From: Rheinheimera sp.
GTDB taxonomy: Bacteria; Pseudomonadota; Gammaproteobacteria; Enterobacterales; Alteromonadaceae
Length of the DNA: 64,000 nucleotides
Assembly (NCBI RefSeq): GCF_030690345.1
Contig: NZ_JAUYGV010000007.1
Span: 186,001 to 250,000 of the forward strand
Direction: 5' to 3'
Shown: piece by piece, positions 11,434 through 19,938 of the stretch
How the letters are laid out: the number at the start of each line of letters is the position of its first letter
Position numbering within the stretch: the stretch's first letter is position 1
Made by a program: the position numbers and the translations under genes
The notes under the pieces: generated by a model
Database searches by the model: none
What the model saw: only the letters and a program-made list of their open reading frames with translations
What the model was told of the DNA's origin: nothing

Positions 11434-12246
11434 ATGGCTTCTGGTTATATTACATTTCCGCAAATAGACCCGGTGATTTTTTCCATCGGTCCGGTAAGCC
11501 TGCGCTGGTATGGCTTAATGTATCTTATTGCTTTTGCTATTGCCTGGTGGCTGGCAAACCGCGCGGCGAAAAAGCCGGGGTCCGGCTGGACAGAGCAGCA
11601 GGTCAGCGATTTATTATTTATCGGCTTTTTGGGCGTGGTGCTCGGTGGCCGTATTGGTTATGTGCTGTTTTATCAGTTTGAGCTGTTTATCAGCGAGCCG
11701 CTGTATTTATTTAAAATCTGGACCGGCGGTATGTCGTTTCACGGCGGTTTGCTGGGCGTAATGGTGGCGATGCTCTGGTTTGCCCGGCGCAATAACAAGC
11801 GCTATCTGCAATTGGGTGATTTTGTTGCACCGTTAATTCCACTGGGGCTGGCGGCAGGGCGCTTGGGTAACTTTATTAACGCTGAGCTGTGGGGCCGGCC
11901 AACCGACGTGCCCTGGGCTGTGTTGTTCCCGGGGGCCGGCCCGCTGCCGCGGCACCCGTCGCAACTGTATGAGTTTGCCCTGGAAGGCGTGTTGTTGTTT
12001 ATCTTGATCATGCTGTATCGCCGCTTCAACCCACCGGCCGGCAGCTTGGGCGGCCTGTTTTTAGCCGGTTATGGTGCGGCCCGGTTTACAGTAGAGTTTT
12101 ATCGTGAGCCGGATGCACATTTGGGCGTGTTATCGGCGGGCATGTCAATGGGGCAGTGGTTGTCACTGCCGATGATTATCGCCGGAGTGGCGCTGATTAT
12201 TTATGCCAATATTAACAAGGCAAAATTGACTAAGCAGGTGTCCTGA
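11434..12246 (+). CDS. lgt: prolipoprotein diacylglyceryl transferase
   Basis: Adds diacylglycerol from phosphatidylglycerol to the lipobox Cys of prolipoproteins at the inner membrane. It has seven hydrophobic segments and the signature block with HGGLLGV and [15 protein letters not shown], where the essential His, Arg and Asn residues lie. HPSQLYE and [10 protein letters not shown] follow. The length of 270 is normal. It lies 8 bp after the TauE gene and 2 bp before thyA, so it is in the same transcript. Confidence 0.97.
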   Translation: MASGYITFPQIDPVIFSIGPVSLRWYGLMYLIAFAIAWWLANRAAKKPGSGWTEQQVSDLLFIGFLGVVLGGRIGYVLFYQFELFISEPLYLFKIWTGGMSFHGGLLGVMVAMLWFARRNNKRYLQLGDFVAPLIPLGLAAGRLGNFINAELWGRPTDVPWAVLFPGAGPLPRHPSQLYEFALEGVLLFILIMLYRRFNPPAGSLGGLFLAGYGAARFTVEFYREPDAHLGVLSAGMSMGQWLSLPMIIAGVALIIYANINKAKLTKQVS

Positions 12247-12248
12247 AT

Positions 12249-13082
12249 ATGAAGCAATATCTCGACTTAATGCGCCATGTGCTTGAGCATGGCCATAAGA
12301 AAACCGACCGCACCGGTACCGGCACCATCAGCGTGTTTGGCTACCAGATGCGCTTTGATTTACAGCAGGGCTTTCCGCTGGTTACCACCAAAAAATGTCA
12401 TCTGCGTTCCATTATTCATGAACTGCTGTGGTTTTTAAAAGGTGAAACCAATATCGGCTACCTGAAAGACAACGGTGTGTCTATTTGGGATGAATGGGCT
12501 ACTGCAGAAGGCGAGCTGGGCCCGGTATACGGCGCACAGTGGCGCAGCTGGCAGGCTGCTGACGGCAGTGTTATCGACCAAATAAGCCAACTGATCAGCG
12601 ATATAAAACGCACACCTGATTCACGCCGGCTTATTGTCAGCGCGTGGAACCCGGCGGTGCTGCCCGATACCTCTGTGTCACCAAAACAAAATGCCGCCCT
12701 GGGTAAGCAGGCGCTGCCGCCGTGTCATACCTTGTTTCAGTTTTACGTCAATGACGGCAAATTGTCGTGCCAGCTGTATCAGCGCAGTGCCGATATTTTT
12801 CTCGGCGTGCCGTTTAACATTGCCAGCTATGCCCTGTTAACCCTAATGGTGGCTCAGGTATGTGACTTACAACCGGGCGACTTTGTGCATACCTTTGGTG
12901 ATGCACATTTGTATTTAAACCATTTAGAGCAAGTGAATACCCAACTGGCGCGGCAGCCTTTCCCGTTGCCGCAAATGCAGTTAAATCCCGATGTTAAAGA
13001 CATCTTCGCCTTTAGCGCTGCTGATTTTACCCTGCTGAATTATCAGGCCCATCCGCATATCAAAGCACCGGTGGCGATTTAA
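12249..13082 (+). CDS. thyA: thymidylate synthase ThyA
   Basis: Makes dTMP from dUMP with methylene-tetrahydrofolate. Visible motifs are [11 protein letters not shown] at the folate/dUMP site, the catalytic Cys in [31 protein letters not shown] and [12 protein letters not shown]. At 277 residues it is 13 longer than the Escherichia coli enzyme. The extra residues lie just before the active Cys ([15 protein letters not shown]), an insertion also common in marine gammaproteobacterial ThyA. Last gene of the rppH operon. Confidence 0.97.
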   Translation: MKQYLDLMRHVLEHGHKKTDRTGTGTISVFGYQMRFDLQQGFPLVTTKKCHLRSIIHELLWFLKGETNIGYLKDNGVSIWDEWATAEGELGPVYGAQWRSWQAADGSVIDQISQLISDIKRTPDSRRLIVSAWNPAVLPDTSVSPKQNAALGKQALPPCHTLFQFYVNDGKLSCQLYQRSADIFLGVPFNIASYALLTLMVAQVCDLQPGDFVHTFGDAHLYLNHLEQVNTQLARQPFPLPQMQLNPDVKDIFAFSAADFTLLNYQAHPHIKAPVAI

Positions 13083-13153
13083 CGCCAAAAGCCCGCCGCT
13101 GTTTCTGGCCCGTTATTTGCTTAAGCATTGCAGGTCAGAAGCAGAGGTTGCTC

Positions 13154-13780
13154 ATGAAAGTAATAATTTACCGTGTACTGGCAGTGTGGCTTGCTGGTTG
13201 TAGTTTGGCAGCTTGCAGCAGTGCAACGCCGCAGCGTGAGGCGGTAAAACAGCCTGCGCTTAGCGAATATCCTTTGCATTATTATACGCAGCAGTTGGCA
13301 GACAGCCTGTTTGCTCAGGTGCCGGCACAAAGCACGCTGGCACGTCCGGCTGCCGAAATAGCCGTGGCCAGTTTTTTGCCGGTAAACAGCTTATCGTTAG
13401 CAGAGGCCGACGAAGTGCAGAAGCAGCTTGCGAATCAACTTAGCGAAAGTATGCTTACCCATGCGCGTCAGCGCGGTTTTGTGGTGTACGATTACCGTTT
13501 GCGCGGCCAATTGTTATTGCAGGCTGATCACGAGCAGGCGCTGTCGCGGCAACTGGCAGATATCGGTAATCTCAGCGATGCCGACACCCTGCTGGTTGGC
13601 ACTTATACCGTGATGGAAGACGGCATGCTGTTAAACGCCAGGCTGATTAGTATCCGTAATAAACAAGTACTGGCCGCTGCCAGCGGCTATGTACCGCACA
13701 ATGTGCTGTGGAGCCGGCAAGAAGTTGGCAAACGTGGTGACAAGCTGTACCGGCAGAGATATTCAGGAGAACAACGATGA
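13154..13780 (+). CDS. FlgO-family outer-membrane lipoprotein, paralogue 1
   Basis: The start is the ATG at 13154, 6 bp after an AGAGG ribosome site. It gives a lipoprotein signal with Cys at the end of CSLAAC. The mature part follows the FlgO pattern: IAVASFLPVNS, LANQLSESML, a variable strand, DTLLVGTYTVMEDGMLLNARLISIRNKQVLAAASGYVP. In Vibrio, FlgO is an outer-membrane protein needed for flagellar stability; here no flagellar gene is near. Its stop overlaps the start of paralogue 2 by 4 bp (ATGA). Confidence 0.82.
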   Translation: MKVIIYRVLAVWLAGCSLAACSSATPQREAVKQPALSEYPLHYYTQQLADSLFAQVPAQSTLARPAAEIAVASFLPVNSLSLAEADEVQKQLANQLSESMLTHARQRGFVVYDYRLRGQLLLQADHEQALSRQLADIGNLSDADTLLVGTYTVMEDGMLLNARLISIRNKQVLAAASGYVPHNVLWSRQEVGKRGDKLYRQRYSGEQR

Positions 13781-14412
13781 AACAGATATTACCTGTACTA
13801 AGCATATTGCTGCTGGCCGCCTGTGCCCGTAACACCCCGGAGCAAGGGGTGGTTATGCAACAGCCTGAGCGCGATCAACGGCTGGCCGGGGTGTCGCATT
13901 TTCAGCTTACGGCGGCAGATGCATCAAGCCATGCCTTACCACTACTGACGGCTAACGAATACTCGCGCGCCCTGGTGCATGAGCTAATGTCAAACCATCG
14001 TGCTGCAGAAGAAACCGGCATGGTTGGCGTAACAGACTTCGCCTACGTTGATACGGCGTTGGATCAAGGCTCAGTGCTCAGTAACCATTTAAGCGAAGCC
14101 ATAATGTACGACCTGCATAAGTTTGGTGTAGCGGTGCTGGATTATAAAGTGACAGACTATATCCGCGTTACACCAGGTGGCGATTTTGCCCTGAGCCGCG
14201 ATTTCTCCGAATTAAACACAGAGCAGCCCATCCGCTTTGTGGTTACCGGCACGATGACAGCGCACAAACAAGGGGTACTGATCAACGCCAGATTAATCCG
14301 TATTGATAACAAACAGGTTATTTCTGCCGCCCGAACGTTTATGCCGGAGCAGGTAGTGAGAGCCATTCTGAGTAAAAGCGGTGAAGACCGGTTGCAGTTA
14401 AAGCAGGGCTGA
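13777..14412 (+). CDS. FlgO-family outer-membrane lipoprotein, paralogue 2
   Basis: A 211-residue protein with a short lipoprotein signal (MKQILPVLSILLLAACA). The FlgO domain is easily aligned with its neighbours: VGVTDFAYVDT, LSNHLSEAIMYDLHKFGVAVLDYK, IRVTPGGDFALSRD, FVVTGTMTAHKQGVLINARLIRIDNKQVISAA. It is translationally coupled to paralogue 1 by an ATGA overlap. Compared with paralogue 1 it has a clear TPGGDF/SRD stretch that is shared with paralogue 3. Function inferred only from the family. Confidence 0.83.
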   Translation: MKQILPVLSILLLAACARNTPEQGVVMQQPERDQRLAGVSHFQLTAADASSHALPLLTANEYSRALVHELMSNHRAAEETGMVGVTDFAYVDTALDQGSVLSNHLSEAIMYDLHKFGVAVLDYKVTDYIRVTPGGDFALSRDFSELNTEQPIRFVVTGTMTAHKQGVLINARLIRIDNKQVISAARTFMPEQVVRAILSKSGEDRLQLKQG

Positions 14413-14490
14413 CACATTCTTTACTAAAGAAAACTGCCATTGCCGCCGATAGCTAACTGAATACGGTATTCAGTAATGACAGAGGTTGCA

Positions 14491-15141
14491 ATGAAAGTAT
14501 ATGCGGTAGTGGCGGGATTGTGTTGTTTGGCCGGTTGTCAGTTAACAACGCCTGCTGCGCAACAGGCGCATTGCCCGACGTGCACGGCGGCAGAGGCTAC
14601 ACCAACCGTGGCTTTATTGCCGGATGAACAACAACTGCCGCAACACCTGCAATACCTGCCTGGCGGCAATTATTTGCCGCCGGCTATCGCCAGGCCAGTT
14701 AAACCGTTGTCGGATTACGCAGCTGATCTGGCGCTGCAGCTGATGCTGTCTATGCAGTTTGAAACTGCAGAGCCCACTATTGCCATCAGCTCTTTTGTGC
14801 TGTTTGACTCGCAACTGGATGAAAGCAATGCCTTGGGTAATCAGTTGGCAGAGCATCTGTATGTTCAATTGCAACGGTTGGGAGTTAAAGTTGCCGACAT
14901 CAAACTGGCGCGGCAAATCCGCGTTACGCCACGGGGTGATTTTGTCTTTAGCCGCGGTGATTATCTGGATATGCAACAACAGGCCGCTTATGTGTTAAGC
15001 GGCACAATGCTGCAGGATAATGCCGGTATTGTTGTAAACGCCAGAGTGATGCATTTGTTGAACAAAACTGTTATTGCCGGCGGGCAAATTCATATACCGC
15101 AATTTGTGCTGGCAACACCACTGGCAAGGCAGGCTATGTAA
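14491..15141 (+). CDS. FlgO-family outer-membrane lipoprotein, paralogue 3
   Basis: The ATG at 14491 is chosen over 14476 because AGAGG lies 5 bp before it and the lipoprotein signal (MKVYAVVAGLCCLAGCQ) then starts correctly. The N-terminal 75 residues after the Cys are longer and Pro/Gln-rich. The FlgO domain follows: IAISSFVLFDS, LGNQLAEHLYVQLQRLGVKVADIK, IRVTPRGDFVFSRGD, YVLSGTMLQDNAGIVVNARVMHLLNKTVIAG. The 78-bp gap after paralogue 2 has no terminator, so all three are probably one transcript. Confidence 0.82.
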   Translation: MKVYAVVAGLCCLAGCQLTTPAAQQAHCPTCTAAEATPTVALLPDEQQLPQHLQYLPGGNYLPPAIARPVKPLSDYAADLALQLMLSMQFETAEPTIAISSFVLFDSQLDESNALGNQLAEHLYVQLQRLGVKVADIKLARQIRVTPRGDFVFSRGDYLDMQQQAAYVLSGTMLQDNAGIVVNARVMHLLNKTVIAGGQIHIPQFVLATPLARQAM

Positions 15142-15159
15142 GTTATACCGTTGCCGGTT

Positions 15160-16074
15160 TTACTCCGGCAGCGGAATAAACTCGTCTTCATCGCCCACTA
15201 CTTTTGCAAAGCGGCCAGCGGCCCAGTCTTGTCTGGCTTGGATAAGGCGCTCTTTGCGGCTGGAAACAAAGTTCCAGTCAATAAAGCGCGGGCCGACATT
15301 CTCACCGCCGATAAGCGCAATCCTGCTCTCTGTGGTGGCTGTAATGCTTACGCCTGTTGCTGCTTTAAACACCACCATGGAAAATTCCGGCACAATAGTG
15401 TCTTTAACCTGCAGCTCACCTTTGGCCACATACACCGCCCGCTCTTCGCAGTCCGGCAGCGTCAGCGACTGTCCGGGTTGTAAATGCGCTTCAACATACA
15501 GGGTTTGCGCAAAGGTTTTTACCGGCGAGGTTACGCCGTACGCCTGACCAATTAATACCCGCAGCGGCACCTCATTAACGGTTAATGCCGGAATTTCCCT
15601 GGCGGGATAGTGGTAAAACGCCGGAGCTATCTCTTCATCTTGCTGTGGCAATGCCAGCCACAATTGCAAGCCATGCAGCTTATGGGCTGTGCTGCGCACC
15701 TCCGGCCGCTCGCGCTCTGAATGCACAATGCCGTGTCCTGCGACCATTAAATTAATATCGCCCGGTGTAATGGTTTGGTAGCTGCCCAACGAATCGCGGT
15801 GCAGTATCTCGCCGTCAAACAAATAAGTAACAGTTGCCAGGTTAATATGCGGGTGCGGCCGCACATTCACGCCCTTACCAGGAGTAAACTCAGCCGGCCC
15901 CATATGGTCGAAAAATATCCAGGGCCCCACCATTTTACGGGCCCGGGTAGGCAAACTGCGTTTAACCGAAAACTCGCCTAAGTCGGTTTCGCGTGGTTGT
16001 ATGATCAACTCTATGGCGTCACAGCCCTGGTTAACGCTGCATTCCAGTTCAGTTTTATCTGTTTCAATGCTCAT
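15160..16074 (-). CDS. pirin family protein
   Basis: A bicupin of 304 residues. The N-terminal cupin contains the metal site RPHPHINLATVTYLFDGE plus GHGIVHSER, giving the three His and one Glu typical of pirins. Pirins bind iron or other divalent metals, and some have quercetinase activity or act as transcription cofactors; the role here is open. Converges on the third FlgO gene with an 18-bp gap. No operon partner is evident. Confidence 0.93.
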   Translation of the reverse strand: MSIETDKTELECSVNQGCDAIELIIQPRETDLGEFSVKRSLPTRARKMVGPWIFFDHMGPAEFTPGKGVNVRPHPHINLATVTYLFDGEILHRDSLGSYQTITPGDINLMVAGHGIVHSERERPEVRSTAHKLHGLQLWLALPQQDEEIAPAFYHYPAREIPALTVNEVPLRVLIGQAYGVTSPVKTFAQTLYVEAHLQPGQSLTLPDCEERAVYVAKGELQVKDTIVPEFSMVVFKAATGVSITATTESRIALIGGENVGPRFIDWNFVSSRKERLIQARQDWAAGRFAKVVGDEDEFIPLPE

Positions 16075-16224
16075 CTGTGGTATCCGCTAAGTTGTGAGTT
16101 TTACCCAGAATGGACAGGAACAGCATGAAAATCAAGTTTAACCCGGCGCAGCCGGGTATGCCAAAGTGAATAGCCGCAGCCGGGCTTTCACGCCCAGTGC
16201 TTTGGTAAATAGCCTCCAGGTTGT

Positions 16225-16923
16225 TTATTGGCAGCTACCGCAACACAGCTGGCGATCATCATCCTTTGCTGCATGGGTGGGTTGCACAAACAAAATATGG
16301 TTCTCCAGCAAAATATGCTGCATTAAATCTTCTTTCAGCTCTTTTAAGCCAACATAAAGCGCGGTCCAGGTGTTGCAAGCCTCTGCCGGCAAGGTGATGC
16401 TATTGGTCAGTTGATCAAGCTTGTCCAGTGCATCACCATGTTGCAAGTGTTCTTCTTCCATCACACTGATAGGCCCGGCCGGATATATACCGCCGGCCAG
16501 CATCGGAAACAGAATTTGCTCTTCTTTCATCATATGGCTTTCCAGCTCCTGATACATATCGCTCAGATGATCGGCCAGGCCTGCCGGGCACTGCGGGTCC
16601 AGTGCATGAACATGCTCAACTCTGCGTGCTAACCGACACAGTTCAGGCAACTGTTGGCGATGCCGCTGATGAAAGCGGGTTAAAATATGCTCAATAAGCT
16701 GTTTTACCGGTACTGTGCGCCAATCGGTATGCTCAGCGGGTTGCTGCTGCAATGTTTGTAGTGCATTCACCACAGCATCTGCAGGTAACTGGCGTTTGGC
16801 CAGGGCTTCGCGCAGGCTAAGTTGGCCGCCACAACAAAAATCCAATTTGTACTGATGAAATACGGCGGTAGCACCGGCTACAGAGGTGGCTATCTCGCCT
16901 AAAGATTGATCCAGTAATGACAT
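16225..16923 (-). CDS. ric: iron-sulfur cluster repair di-iron protein (Ric/YtfE/NorA type)
   Basis: Repairs nitrosatively damaged Fe-S clusters. The N-terminal ScdA-like motif is intact (ATAVFHQYKLDFCCGG). The hemerythrin-like domain provides the di-iron ligands in RFHQRHRQQLPEL, LESHMMKEEQILFPML, MEEEHLQHG and MQHILLENHILF. Unlike Escherichia coli YtfE, it has a C-terminal extension ending CCGSCQ that may add a metal or redox site. It is divergent from norR, with a sigma54-type promoter and three NorR-type sites between them. In Ralstonia eutropha a homologue (NorA) is also under NorR control. The ribosome site AGGAG is good. Confidence 0.94.
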   Translation of the reverse strand: MSLLDQSLGEIATSVAGATAVFHQYKLDFCCGGQLSLREALAKRQLPADAVVNALQTLQQQPAEHTDWRTVPVKQLIEHILTRFHQRHRQQLPELCRLARRVEHVHALDPQCPAGLADHLSDMYQELESHMMKEEQILFPMLAGGIYPAGPISVMEEEHLQHGDALDKLDQLTNSITLPAEACNTWTALYVGLKELKEDLMQHILLENHILFVQPTHAAKDDDRQLCCGSCQ

Positions 16924-16979
16924 AGGTACTCCTGACTAAGTAATTAATATGCCGGGTAAAGCTCCCGTCTGGTTATAAA

Positions 16980-16997
16980 TGGCAAGAGTCAGGCCAA
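16980..16997 (-). promoter_or_regulatory. sigma54 promoter of ric
   Basis: On the minus strand the sequence reads TTGGCCTGACTCTTGCCA, with GG and GC exactly 10 bases apart, as sigma54 (-24/-12) requires. Transcription would begin near 16970, about 45 bp before the ric ATG. The position fits activation by NorR bound at 17039-17091. Confidence 0.8.
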
Positions 16998-17038
16998 AAC
17001 TACCACCTTTGATTTATATGGCTTTATTTACAGCTATG

Positions 17039-17091
17039 GTAAATTGAACCTAGCTAAATCAGGGTTAAAATAACCCAAGGGTCATAACTAC
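17039..17091. promoter_or_regulatory. three NorR-type enhancer sites, GT-N7-AC
   Basis: Three sites fit the NorR consensus: 17039-17049 (GTAAATTGAAC), 17064-17074 (GTTAAAATAAC, inside a perfect 15-bp palindrome) and 17081-17091 (GTCATAACTAC). Their centres are 25 and 17 bp apart. NorR of Escherichia coli also uses three such sites. The last site ends 2 bp before the norR start codon, so bound NorR could also repress its own gene. Confidence 0.75.
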
Positions 17092-17092
17092 C

Positions 17093-18619
17093 ATGTTGGA
17101 AGAAAGTTTAATTGCAGATCTGGTAACAGATCTGCCGGCAGCTGTGCGGTTACAGCGTTTAGTCAGTACCTTACGTAATCATTTTGGCTGTGGCGCTGTA
17201 GGGTTGCTTAAAATTGAGCACGACATATTAAAGCCGGTGGCGCTGCATGGTTTAGTGCGCGAAGCCCAGGGCCGGCGCTTTGTGGTGGCACAGCACCCCC
17301 GTTTAGCGGCTATTCTGGCCAGCCGCAACCCGGTGCGGTTTGAACCCGGCTCTGAGCTACCCGACCCCTACGATGGCTTGTTGGCCGATCAGCCGGGCCA
17401 GGCCCTGCCGGTGCACGATTGCATGGGTATAGCGCTGTATATCGAAGGCCGCTGCTGGGGCGCATTAACACTGGATGCGCTGGATGCCGGCCGTTTTTCT
17501 GCCGCGGCGGTGCTGGACTTGCAGCGATACAGTTTACTGGTTGAGGCCGCCGTGCGGATGACCGAGCTGGAACAGGCTAACCGGGCGCTTAGGCTGAATC
17601 ATCAGGCTAGTGAACAGCAGTTTGAGCCCGCCGCCAAGCAACGTTATGAGTTGATTGGCCAAAGCAGTGCGCTAAAGCAAATTTTGCAGGAGCTAACCGT
17701 GGTAGCCAACTCGGATTTACCGGTGTTACTGCTGGGCGAAACCGGTGTTGGTAAGGAGCTGTTTGCCCGCCATTTGCATCGCAGCTCAGCGCGGGCTAAC
17801 AAGCCAATGATTTATATCAACTGCGCAGCACTGCCGGAAAGTCTGGCGGAAAGTGAACTGTTTGGCCATAACAAAGGTGCCTTTTCCGGCGCCCACAGCG
17901 AGCGTGCCGGCCGCTTCGAGGCGGCGCACGAAGGCACGTTGTTTTTAGATGAAGTCGGCGAGTTGCCACTGTCAGTGCAGGCCAAATTGCTACGGGTGCT
18001 GCAAAACGGTGAAATTCAGCGGCTGGGCTCGGACAAAAGCCGGCAGGTCAATGTGCGCCTGGTGGCGGCGACTAACCGTGATTTAAAACAACAAGTAAAA
18101 AGTGGTGAGTTTCGCGCCGATTTATATCACCGCTTATCGGTGTATCCGCTGCCGATACCGCCGCTGCGTGAACGGCCGGACGATATCCCGCTGCTGGCCG
18201 GCCATTTTCTCGAGCTAAACCGCAGCCGTTTAGGCCTGCGTGCCTTGCGGCTGTCAAACGATGCTGAGCTGGCGTTACTGAGTTACGACTGGCCGGGCAA
18301 TGTACGCGAGCTGGAGCATGTGATTAGCCGTGCGGCCATAAAAGCGCTGAGTCAGGGCGCGATGCGCAGCGACATCGTCACCCTGGAAGCCGCTTTGCTG
18401 GACTTAGACACCGTGCCGGCGGCCATCTTGCATACCGAGCAGCACAGTATGGCAACGCACAACGGTATAGCGCTAAAACAGGCGGTAAGCCAGCTGCAAC
18501 GGCAGATGATCCAACAAGCGCTGGCAAAGTGCGACGGTAGTTGGTCGCAGGCGGCACGCCAATTGGAGCTGGATCCGAGCAACTTGCATAAACTGGCAAT
18601 AAGGCTGGGGCTGAAATAG
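17093..18619 (+). CDS. norR: nitric oxide-responsive sigma54 activator NorR
   Basis: A 508-residue enhancer-binding protein with an N-terminal GAF domain (about 1-160), an AAA+ domain (about 185-420) and a C-terminal Fis-type HTH. Walker A is GETGVGKE near 215-222; the sigma54 contact loop reads GAFSGA near 262-267 instead of GAFTGA, a mild change. The GAF domain keeps equivalents of residues proposed to bind the NO-sensing iron in Escherichia coli NorR: the Asp residues of LPDPYDG, Cys110 in HDCMG and the Asp in TLDALD. Likely targets in this window are ric and norB. Confidence 0.93.
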   Translation: MLEESLIADLVTDLPAAVRLQRLVSTLRNHFGCGAVGLLKIEHDILKPVALHGLVREAQGRRFVVAQHPRLAAILASRNPVRFEPGSELPDPYDGLLADQPGQALPVHDCMGIALYIEGRCWGALTLDALDAGRFSAAAVLDLQRYSLLVEAAVRMTELEQANRALRLNHQASEQQFEPAAKQRYELIGQSSALKQILQELTVVANSDLPVLLLGETGVGKELFARHLHRSSARANKPMIYINCAALPESLAESELFGHNKGAFSGAHSERAGRFEAAHEGTLFLDEVGELPLSVQAKLLRVLQNGEIQRLGSDKSRQVNVRLVAATNRDLKQQVKSGEFRADLYHRLSVYPLPIPPLRERPDDIPLLAGHFLELNRSRLGLRALRLSNDAELALLSYDWPGNVRELEHVISRAAIKALSQGAMRSDIVTLEAALLDLDTVPAAILHTEQHSMATHNGIALKQAVSQLQRQMIQQALAKCDGSWSQAARQLELDPSNLHKLAIRLGLK

Positions 18620-18637
18620 TGTGAAGAGTGATAACTG

Positions 18638-19039
18638 ATGTGGCGCTATAGTCGAATTGTGTTCTGGCGTACGCTGGCGCTGCTGAGTTTACTACTCGGT
18701 ATTATTGGTATACCGCTGCCGGTATTGCCGACAGTGCCATTTATTTTGCTTAGCGCCTGGTCGGCCGGTAAAGGTTGGCCGGCGTTGGAGCAGCGTTTAT
18801 TGGCGCACCCTAAGCTTGGTCCGCCTATTGTGGCCTGGCGCCAATATGGCATAGTGCCGCGGCGCGCTAAATATCTGGCCAGCGCCATGATGTTGTTAAG
18901 TGCGGCGTTGCTGGTGTTGTCGGCCGCGCCAGTGTTATTAAAATGGCTGCTGCCATGCTTTTTGCTGTTGGTGGCCGTGTGGCTGTGGCGGCGGCCGGAG
19001 CAGCATAATCAGGATCTTATTGATGACAAAACCCATTGA
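18638..19039 (+). CDS. YbaN/DUF454 family inner-membrane protein
   Basis: A 133-residue protein with two N-terminal hydrophobic segments around the conserved PLPVLPTVPFILLSAW, then the Trp/Gly region SAGKGWPALEQRLLAHPKLGP, and two C-terminal helices. This is the DUF454 layout of Escherichia coli YbaN. Function is unknown. It follows norR by 18 bp and overlaps moeB by 17 bp, so the three may be co-transcribed. Confidence 0.85.
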   Translation: MWRYSRIVFWRTLALLSLLLGIIGIPLPVLPTVPFILLSAWSAGKGWPALEQRLLAHPKLGPPIVAWRQYGIVPRRAKYLASAMMLLSAALLVLSAAPVLLKWLLPCFLLLVAVWLWRRPEQHNQDLIDDKTH

Positions 19040-19787
19040 GCCAGTAGAGCTAACCGCGCAACAAGCGCTGCGCTATAGTCGCCAGCTGATGCTGCCAGCG
19101 CTGGATTTTCGTGGCCAGGAAGCCCTGCTGGCAAGCTCAGTGCTGCTGATTGGTATGGGCGGTTTAGGCTGTGCCGCGGCGCCCTATATAGTCGCCAGTG
19201 GCGTGGGCAACCTTATGCTGGTAGATGACGACACTATAGACCGCAGTAATTTACAGCGGCAAATACTGTACCGCGAAGCCGATATTGGCCACAGTAAAGC
19301 AGAGCAGGCCGCAGCAAGCTTACGCCAGCTAAACTCTGAAATAACCATTCAGGCACTGCGCCAGCGCTTAAGCGCGGAAGATTTAGCCGGATTGGTGGGG
19401 CAGTACTCACTGGTACTGGATTGCACAGACAACCTAAGCAGCCGCAATGCGATTAACGCCGCTTGCGTGCAAGCCAAAGTGCCGCTGGTATCCGGTGCCG
19501 CCATCCGCTTTGAAGGCCAGCTGGCCAGTTTCAGTATGCAGGGCGACGGCGCTTGTTATCACTGTTTAAGCCAATTGTTTGGCGAGCAGCAGTTAACCTG
19601 TATGGAAGCCGGCATTTTAAGCCCTGTGGTGGGTATTATCGGCAGCATGCAGGCGCTGGAAGCGGTAAAAATTCTTGCAGGCACAGGTACGCCGCTATAC
19701 GGAAAATTACAACTGTTTGATGCGTTAACCGGTAAATGGCAGCAGTTTAGTTTAAACAAAGATCCCCTGTGTAATGTTTGTGGTTAA
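19023..19787 (+). CDS. moeB: molybdopterin-synthase adenylyltransferase MoeB (ThiF/HesA family)
   Basis: Activates the MoaD C-terminus by adenylation for molybdopterin synthesis, required here by nitrate reductase. The nucleotide-binding loop is LIGMGGLGCAAAPY. The NLQRQILYREADIGHSKAEQA block and Asp of LDCTDNLSSRNAIN are typical. Two CxxC pairs (CYHC and CNVC) bind zinc. The ATG at 19023 is used instead of the TTG at 19020. ThiF is a close relative, but 254 residues and nearby Mo-enzyme genes favour MoeB. Confidence 0.87.
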   Translation: MTKPIEPVELTAQQALRYSRQLMLPALDFRGQEALLASSVLLIGMGGLGCAAAPYIVASGVGNLMLVDDDTIDRSNLQRQILYREADIGHSKAEQAAASLRQLNSEITIQALRQRLSAEDLAGLVGQYSLVLDCTDNLSSRNAINAACVQAKVPLVSGAAIRFEGQLASFSMQGDGACYHCLSQLFGEQQLTCMEAGILSPVVGIIGSMQALEAVKILAGTGTPLYGKLQLFDALTGKWQQFSLNKDPLCNVCG

Positions 19788-19938
19788 AGGGTGTTTAAGA
19801 TAAATAGTTTTATGAGTGTTTGGCACTGCCTCGTTATTTGCGCTTTGCGCCAACCAATCTTTTGCTCAATCAATCTTTTGGTCAATGTAGTACAGTGCAG
19901 CAATGCGGTGGTACAGAACACGGAGATAAGTTACAGCA

